A stretch of 64,000 nt of DNA, taken from positions 7,679,001-7,743,000 of the forward strand of contig NZ_CP026730.1 in assembly GCF_003369795.1 (NCBI RefSeq). The letters run 5' to 3'. The translations under genes and the position numbers were made by a program. This stretch comes from Streptomyces sp. CB09001 (GTDB lineage: Bacteria > Actinomycetota > Actinomycetes > Streptomycetales > Streptomycetaceae). Of the stretch, positions 58,863-64,000 are shown piece by piece. The notes beneath the pieces are model-generated. The model saw only the letters and a program-made list of their open reading frames with translations. It had not been told where the DNA came from and did no database searches. Within the stretch, counting starts at the first letter, position 1; every line of letters begins with the position of its first letter.

Positions 58863-58884
58863 AGCGCAAGCGGACCTTTAGAAC
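58863..58884 (+). promoter_or_regulatory. CTTTAG promoter element upstream of the glycosyltransferase operon
   Basis: AGCGCAAGCGGACCTTTAGA on the plus strand, the closest plus-strand match to the minus-strand copy at 11591-11607 (CAAGCGGCGCTTTAG). It lies about 74 bases before ATG 58955 and should drive the sugar operon. Confidence 0.55.
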
Positions 58885-58954
58885 CGGCCCCCACGCTGCT
58901 GGCGAACGGCAGCCGCCAGCGTCGTACGGACGGACACCTCAAGGAAGGTCAGCG

Positions 58955-60244
58955 ATGCGTATTCTCTTCAACGTCTTCCCGGCATCGTCACATGTATATC
59001 CAGTCGTCCCACTGGCATGGGCACTGCAGAGCGCCGGCCACGAAGTGGTGATGGCCACCTCTGAGGCCGGGCTCGACCCGAAGTTGTTTACGAACATCGC
59101 CTCGGCCGGACTTACCGCGGTGCCCCTGGGCGGCAAGGAGGAACTCGCCGACTCGCTGGCCCCCCTCCTCGCCGTGGCGAACCGCCCCGATCGACGTACC
59201 GCGACGATCGACCCGGATGACGAGGACACCTGGCGCACCTGCCGGGACATGCTGATCGACCTGCTCCACGCGCACTACCCGCCGGAGCAGGTGAGCGGCG
59301 GTCGCCGGCCGGTCCTGGACGCGCTGGTGGACTTCGCCCGGGACTGGCGCCCGGACCTGGTGCTGTGGGACCCGCTGGCTCCGACCGGGGCGGTGGCCGC
59401 GCGTGTCAGCGGCGCCGCCCACGCGCGCCTCCTGTTCGGCATGGACAACGTCGGTCTGGTCCGTGCCAAAACGCTGCAGGAGCTGGCCGATCCGTCCTCC
59501 GGCCTGACGGAGGACCCGTGGACGCCGTGGCTGAAGCCGGTGCTGGAGCGCTACGGTCTCGACTTCACCGAAGAGACGCTGCTCGGCCAGTGGACCATGG
59601 ACCTGACCGCGGCGCGGATGCAGTACCCGCTGGATCTGAGGTACGTACCGGTCCGCTGGATCCCGTACAACGGCGGCAGCACCCTTCCCCAGTGGCTGCA
59701 CAAGCGGCCCGAGCGGCCCCGGGTGGTCTTCACACTCGGCCAGACCCGCCGGCTCCTCGACGGTGCGCAAGGCGGCTTCCCGCTACGGGACTTCTTCGAC
59801 TCCGTGTCCGACCTGGACCTGGAAATGGTCGCCACCCTGAACAGCGACCAACTGGCCACCGCAGGTGACCTCCCGGACAATGTCCGCGCCATCGGATACG
59901 TGCCGCTCAATCACCTGCTGCCCACCAGCTCGGCCATCATCCACCACGGCGGCGGAGGCACCTCCGGTGCCTGCGTGGCATTCCAGGTACCGCAGCTGAT
60001 CGTGCCCATCCCGATGTGGGACGAGAAAGTCATAGCGCAGTACATCGGCGGCCGGGGCGCGGGACTGGTCATCGACCCCGCGAAGATCGACGTCGACACC
60101 ATGCGGAAAGACCTCGTCAGGCTGATCACGGAACCCTCGTTCCGGAACGGGGCCCGTGACCTGTACGAGGACATGCTCGCCGCCCCCGCGCCCAAGGACG
60201 TGGTTCCGATACTGGAGAGACTGACCACGGAGCATCGCGGCTGA
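58955..60244 (+). CDS. Glycosyltransferase (GT1, EryCIII/activator-type fold)
   Basis: A 429-residue GT-B glycosyltransferase. N-terminal MRILFNVFPASSHVYPVVPLAWAL, the FTLGQTRRLLDG acceptor-domain segment and the donor-binding HHGGGGTSGACVAFQVPQL (about residues 329-347) match macrolide and polyketide deoxysugar transferases. ATG 58955 has AAGGAAGG. It would transfer the deoxyaminosugar made by the downstream genes to an alcohol or phenol. Some EryCIII-type enzymes need an auxiliary P450-like partner; both P450s here keep the heme Cys, so no such partner is obvious. Confidence 0.93.
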   Translation: MRILFNVFPASSHVYPVVPLAWALQSAGHEVVMATSEAGLDPKLFTNIASAGLTAVPLGGKEELADSLAPLLAVANRPDRRTATIDPDDEDTWRTCRDMLIDLLHAHYPPEQVSGGRRPVLDALVDFARDWRPDLVLWDPLAPTGAVAARVSGAAHARLLFGMDNVGLVRAKTLQELADPSSGLTEDPWTPWLKPVLERYGLDFTEETLLGQWTMDLTAARMQYPLDLRYVPVRWIPYNGGSTLPQWLHKRPERPRVVFTLGQTRRLLDGAQGGFPLRDFFDSVSDLDLEMVATLNSDQLATAGDLPDNVRAIGYVPLNHLLPTSSAIIHHGGGGTSGACVAFQVPQLIVPIPMWDEKVIAQYIGGRGAGLVIDPAKIDVDTMRKDLVRLITEPSFRNGARDLYEDMLAAPAPKDVVPILERLTTEHRG

Positions 60245-60276
60245 AAAGCCGGCACACACGAAGTGAGAGGACCACC

Positions 60277-61344
60277 ATGAAAGCTCTGGTGCTGGCCGGC
60301 GGATCGGGCACCCGTCTACGGCCTTTCAGCTATTCGATGCCCAAGCAGCTCATCCCCATTGCGAACACGCCGGTCCTGGAATACGTCGTGCGGAACATCC
60401 TGGACCTGGGCGTGAAAGAGATCGGCATCATCATCAACGGCCGCGACAACGAGATCCAGCAGGCACTCGGGGACGGATCGCGGTTCGGAGCCCAGCTGAC
60501 CTATATCCGTCAGGAGAATCCGCTCGGTCTCGCCCACACAGTCGCCATCGCCCAGGACTTCCTCGGCGACGACGACTTCGTGATGTACCTGGGCGACAAC
60601 ATGCTGCCCGACGGAATCTCGGACATCGCCGAGGAGTTCGCCGCCGGCCGCCCGGCAGCTCACATCGTGGTGTGCAAGGTCGAGGACCCGCGCGCCTTCG
60701 GCGTGGCCGAGCTGGGACCCGACGGCGAGGTACTGCGCCTGGTGGAGAAGCCACAGCGGCCACGCAGTGACCTGGCCCTGATCGGCGTGTACTTCTTCAC
60801 CGCCGCCATCCACGAGGCGATCGCGGCCATCACGCCCAGCGCCCGCGGGGAACTGGAGATCACCGACGCGATCCAGTGGCTGGTGGCCGGCGGCGCGGAC
60901 GTACGGGCGAGCGAGTACCAGGGCTACTGGAAGGACACCGGGAAGGTCGGGGACGTCCTGGCGTGCAACGCGCGCATCCTCGACGGCCTCCGCCCCTGCG
61001 TGCAGGGCGCGGTCGACGACACCAGTGTGCTCGTGGGGCCGGTCGTCGTGGAGAAGGGGGCACGCATCGTGCGCTCCCGCATCGAAGGGCCGGCGATCAT
61101 CGGCGCGGGCACCGTGGTGGAGGACAGCCGGATCGGCCCGCACACGTCCGTGGGCCGCGACTGCGCGGTCATCAGCAGCCGGCTCGTGCACTCCATCGTC
61201 CTGGACGGGGCCTCGGTCACCGGCGTACAGGGCCTGCACAGCTCCCTGGTCGGCCGCTCCGCTTCGGTCGGTATCACCACGCAGAGCACGGACCGCTACC
61301 GCCTGGTCGTCGGAGACCACACCCAGGTGGAAGTCGCCGCATGA
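60277..61344 (+). CDS. rmlA: Glucose-1-phosphate thymidylyltransferase
   Basis: A 355-residue nucleotidyltransferase. The LAGGSGTRLRPFSYSMPKQL signature (residues 7-26) binds the nucleotide. The C-terminal third has left-handed beta-helix hexads (VVVEKGARIVRSRIEG), the long StrD-like form. It makes dTDP-glucose from glucose-1-phosphate and dTTP. It ends in an ATGA overlap with the 4,6-dehydratase gene. Confidence 0.95.
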   Translation: MKALVLAGGSGTRLRPFSYSMPKQLIPIANTPVLEYVVRNILDLGVKEIGIIINGRDNEIQQALGDGSRFGAQLTYIRQENPLGLAHTVAIAQDFLGDDDFVMYLGDNMLPDGISDIAEEFAAGRPAAHIVVCKVEDPRAFGVAELGPDGEVLRLVEKPQRPRSDLALIGVYFFTAAIHEAIAAITPSARGELEITDAIQWLVAGGADVRASEYQGYWKDTGKVGDVLACNARILDGLRPCVQGAVDDTSVLVGPVVVEKGARIVRSRIEGPAIIGAGTVVEDSRIGPHTSVGRDCAVISSRLVHSIVLDGASVTGVQGLHSSLVGRSASVGITTQSTDRYRLVVGDHTQVEVAA

Positions 61345-62327
61345 AGATCCTCATCACCGGTGGAGCCGGATTCATCGGCTCGAACTTCGTCCGTAACCTC
61401 CTCGCGAACAACTACGCGGGCTGGGAGAACGCCCAGGTCACCGTCCTGGACAAGCTGACCTACGCGGGCAACCGCAACAACCTGCCGGCCGCCCACCCGC
61501 GGCTGGAGTTCGTCCAGGGCGACATCTGCGACGCGGAGCTGCTGCACGAACTGCTGCCCGGACACGACGCCGTGGTGCACTTCGCCGCGGAATCCCACGT
61601 CGACCGCTCGCTGGCCGATGCCGGAGAGTTCTACCGCACCAACGTCCTGGGCACCCAGACACTGCTCCACGCCGTACTGGACAGCGGTGTCCAGCGCGTG
61701 GTGCACGTCTCCACCGACGAGGTGTACGGATCGGTGGACGAGGGCTCCTGGAACGAAGACTGCCCGCTGCTGCCCAACAGCCCCTACGCGGCCTCCAAAG
61801 CCTGCTCCGACCTGGTGGCCCGCACCTACTGGACCACACACCGGGTCAACCTCTCCATCACGCGCTGTTCCAACAACTACGGGCCGTACCAGCACCCCGA
61901 GAAGCTCATCCCGCTGTTCGTCACCAACCTTCTCGAGGGAAAGCAGGTGCCCCTGTACGGCGACGGACGCAACATCCGCGAATGGCTGCACGTGGACGAC
62001 CACTGCCGCGGCATCCACCTCGTACTCGACAACGGCCGGCCCGGCGAGATCTACAACATCGGCGGCGGCGACGACCGCACCAACCGGGCCATCACCGAGC
62101 ACCTGCTCGAACTGACCGGCCTGGGACCGGAGATGATCCGCCACGTCGCCGACCGCGAGGCACACGACCTGCGATACGCCATCGACGATTCCAAGATCCG
62201 TGAAGAACTCGGCTATGCGCCGCAGACCGGCTTCGACGAGGGTCTGGCCGCCACGGCGCAGTGGTACCGCGACAACCCGGACTGGTGGAAGTCCGCCAAG
62301 CACGGAACCGAAGGCACGGCCGGCTGA
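61341..62327 (+). CDS. rmlB: dTDP-glucose 4,6-dehydratase
   Basis: A 328-residue short-chain dehydrogenase-type dehydratase. Motifs: ITGGAGFIGSNFVRNLL for NAD binding, HFAAESHVDRSL, STDEVYGSV with the active Thr-Asp-Glu, and SPYAASKACSD with the YxxxK pair. It makes dTDP-4-keto-6-deoxyglucose, the branch point for deoxysugars. The start overlaps rmlA. An extra eight-residue insert (YAGWENAQVTV) in the nucleotide region is common in actinobacterial copies. Confidence 0.95.
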   Translation: MKILITGGAGFIGSNFVRNLLANNYAGWENAQVTVLDKLTYAGNRNNLPAAHPRLEFVQGDICDAELLHELLPGHDAVVHFAAESHVDRSLADAGEFYRTNVLGTQTLLHAVLDSGVQRVVHVSTDEVYGSVDEGSWNEDCPLLPNSPYAASKACSDLVARTYWTTHRVNLSITRCSNNYGPYQHPEKLIPLFVTNLLEGKQVPLYGDGRNIREWLHVDDHCRGIHLVLDNGRPGEIYNIGGGDDRTNRAITEHLLELTGLGPEMIRHVADREAHDLRYAIDDSKIREELGYAPQTGFDEGLAATAQWYRDNPDWWKSAKHGTEGTAG

Positions 62328-62413
62328 GAACCACGGAGCCGGTCCTGGGGCCACCCGCCATGCTGCCACGTCCGCCGCGGCATCACGGTGCCGGCCAACG
62401 GAGAGGAATGACG

Positions 62414-63718
62414 ATGACCGACAACAAAGACACCGTGCTGGACGCAGTCCGCAGCTACCACCGGGCGACCGCATCACACGCAGAGTTCAAACCCGGAGTG
62501 ACGGAGATCTGGCCCTCCGGCGCGGTCCTGGACGAAGAGGACCGAGTCGCCCTCGTCGAGGCCGCACTCACCCTGCGCATCGCCGCCGGACCCAGCTCCA
62601 AGAAGTTCGAGTCCAACTTCGCCAAGCTCCTCAAGCGGCGCAAGGCCCATCTGACGAACTCGGGTTCGTCGGCGAACCTCCTCGCCATCTCGGCACTGAC
62701 CTCGGAAACACTCGGTGACAGTCGCCTGAAACCGGGGGACGAGGTGATCACCGTCGCGGCAGGATTTCCCACCACCGTGAACCCGATTCTGCAGAACGGG
62801 CTCATACCCGTCTTCGTGGACGTGGACCTGCCGACGTACAACACCACAGCCGACCGGGTGGCACAGGCCATCGGCCCCAAAACCCGGGCGATCATCATCG
62901 CCCACGCGCTCGGCAACCCCTTCGAAGTGGCCGAAGTGGCCCAGCTCGCCAAGGATCACGGCCTCTTCTTCGTCGAGGACAACTGCGACGCCGTCGGCAC
63001 CCTCTACGACGGCCGGATCACCGGCACCTTCGGCGACCTGAGCACCGTCAGCTTCTACCCCGCGCACCACCTCGCCATGGGCGAAGGCGGCTGCGTCCTC
63101 ACCGACAACCTCCGCCTGGCCCGCGTCGTGGAATCACTGCGCGACTGGGGACGGGACTGCTGGTGCGAACCGGGCAAGAGCAACACCTGCTTCAAACGGT
63201 TCGAATACCACATGGGCAACCTGCCCGCCGGGTACGACCACAAGTACATCTTCTCCCACGTCGGCTACAACCTGAAGGGAACCGACATCCAGGCCGCGCT
63301 GGGCCTCACCCAGCTCGCCAAACTCGACAGCTTCATCGAGGCGCGACGCCGCAACTGGCGCCGCCTGCGCGAAGGCCTGGACGGCCTGCCCGGCCTGCTG
63401 CTCCCCGAGCCGACCCCGCGATCCGAGCCGAGCTGGTTCGGCTTCGTCATCACCGTCGACCCCGAGGCCCGCTACACACGCGCCGAACTGGTCGCACACC
63501 TGGAAGAACGCAAGATCGGCACCCGGCGGCTGTTCTCCGGCAACCTCACCCGGCAGCCGGCCTACATCGGCCGCCCCCACCGCATCGTCGGCGACCTCAC
63601 CAACAGCGACATCATCACCGAGCACACCTTCTGGATCGGCGTCTACCCAGGGCTCACGGACGAAATGCTGGATTACGTGGTCGCCACCATCAAGGAGTTC
63701 GTAGCCGAGCGCGGCTGA
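62414..63718 (+). CDS. NDP-4-keto-6-deoxyhexose 3-dehydrase (E1/SpnQ type, PMP and [2Fe-2S])
   Basis: A 434-residue radical PMP enzyme that removes the C-3 hydroxyl of an NDP-4-keto-6-deoxysugar. The Schiff-base Lys of aminotransferases is replaced by His in YPAHHLAMGEGG (His218/219). The four cysteines Cys191, Cys249, Cys251 and Cys259 have exactly the C-x57-C-x-C-x7-C spacing of the [2Fe-2S] site known in E1 and SpnQ. ATG 62414 is used, as GAGAGG is seven bases upstream; ATG 62408 is too close. E1 needs a dedicated reductase while SpnQ takes electrons from ferredoxin or flavodoxin; no E3 gene is seen here. Confidence 0.94.
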   Translation: MTDNKDTVLDAVRSYHRATASHAEFKPGVTEIWPSGAVLDEEDRVALVEAALTLRIAAGPSSKKFESNFAKLLKRRKAHLTNSGSSANLLAISALTSETLGDSRLKPGDEVITVAAGFPTTVNPILQNGLIPVFVDVDLPTYNTTADRVAQAIGPKTRAIIIAHALGNPFEVAEVAQLAKDHGLFFVEDNCDAVGTLYDGRITGTFGDLSTVSFYPAHHLAMGEGGCVLTDNLRLARVVESLRDWGRDCWCEPGKSNTCFKRFEYHMGNLPAGYDHKYIFSHVGYNLKGTDIQAALGLTQLAKLDSFIEARRRNWRRLREGLDGLPGLLLPEPTPRSEPSWFGFVITVDPEARYTRAELVAHLEERKIGTRRLFSGNLTRQPAYIGRPHRIVGDLTNSDIITEHTFWIGVYPGLTDEMLDYVVATIKEFVAERG

Positions 63719-63763
63719 GAGCCCGCCGCACCCACACCACCAGAAGCCACGGGAGTTACGTCG

Positions 63764-64000
63764 ATGCCGTCCCAAGTCCTCCAGAGGCGTGAGGTCCACA
63801 GCCCGCCGGCACGAATCGCCGCATCGGCCGCGACCACTGACGGAGTGCACCTGTCCACCGAGCACTTCGACAGCTGGCTGACCGAACGGCGCACAGCCAA
63901 CACCTTCCGCGTGGACCGCATACCGTTCACGGAAATGGACGGCTGGTCGTTCCAGGAACACACCGGAAACCTGGTGCACCGAAGCGGCCGCTTCTTCACC
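63764..64000 (+). CDS. NDP-hexose 2,3-dehydratase, 3' end beyond window
   Basis: The first 79 residues of an NDP-4-keto-6-deoxyhexose 2,3-dehydratase (SpnO/EvaA/TylCVI type). The FRVDRIPFTEMDGWSFQEHT and GNLVHRSGRFF sequences are the classic start of the first repeat of this family. ATG 63764 follows GGGAG. It removes the C-2 hydroxyl, giving a 3,4-diketo intermediate for 2-deoxysugars; a 3-ketoreductase is needed next and should lie beyond the window. With the 3-dehydrase and aminotransferase, a 2,3,6-trideoxy-4-amino (forosamine-like) sugar is suggested. Confidence 0.93.
   Translation, partial: MPSQVLQRREVHSPPARIAASAATTDGVHLSTEHFDSWLTERRTANTFRVDRIPFTEMDGWSFQEHTGNLVHRSGRFFT

Overview
The window is high-GC actinomycete DNA, almost certainly from a Streptomyces. 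Codons end in G or C, GTG/TTG starts and start-stop overlaps are common, and the regulators are AfsA, ArpA-type TetR and SARP/AfsR types. It is dominated by one large natural-product region, or two adjoining ones. No rRNA, tRNA, CRISPR array or transposase was found.

Layout. 1-5 kb: a nitrilase-permease pair, a frameshifted fragment, a secreted Cys-rich protein, and an amidohydrolase/MIP18 pair. 5-12 kb: an MMPL exporter with a TTA codon, TetR + SRPBCC, a P450 coupled to a flavin monooxygenase, and a hemerythrin-like protein. 12.5-29 kb: a tetronate-type assembly line. FkbH, a glyceryl-type ACP, a KASIII-like enzyme, an E2-like acyltransferase and an alpha/beta hydrolase resemble the RK-682/agglomerin set. 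A FAAL, two long acyl-CoA dehydrogenases, an ACP and a single-module KS-AT-ACP PKS would supply the acyl chain, and a Sfp-type PPTase would prime the carriers. 29-36 kb: a gamma-butyrolactone regulatory block with an AfsR-like SARP, an AfsA-like synthase, two ArpA-like receptors, a P450 and four ARE-like palindromes. 36-51 kb: an acyl-CoA oxidase, a DUF6059-type protein, and a long minus-strand operon. That operon carries a thioesterase, a second FAAL-ACP-ACAD-ACAD cassette, two methyltransferases, an SRPBCC cyclase candidate, a type III PKS, a class III aminotransferase and two flavoproteins. 51-54 kb: DUF2568, SRPBCC and MFS exporter genes. 54-64 kb: sugar genes (aminotransferase, glycosyltransferase, RmlA, RmlB, an Fe-S/PMP 3-dehydrase, and a 2,3-dehydratase cut by the window end) around a 2-oxoacid:ferredoxin oxidoreductase-ferredoxin operon.

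How it may work together (inference). Two parallel FAAL/ACAD/ACP cassettes would make desaturated acyl-ACPs, one for a type I PKS and tetronate ring closure, one for a type III PKS whose product is aminated and methylated. A tri- or tetradeoxy aminosugar of the forosamine kind is attached, with KorAB-ferredoxin as the likely electron source for the 3-dehydrase. Eight strong copies (and one weak) of a CAAGCGGNNCTTTAGC-like element sit upstream of units across the whole region. They argue that the tetronate, type III PKS and sugar parts are co-regulated. The final product cannot be read from the sequence.
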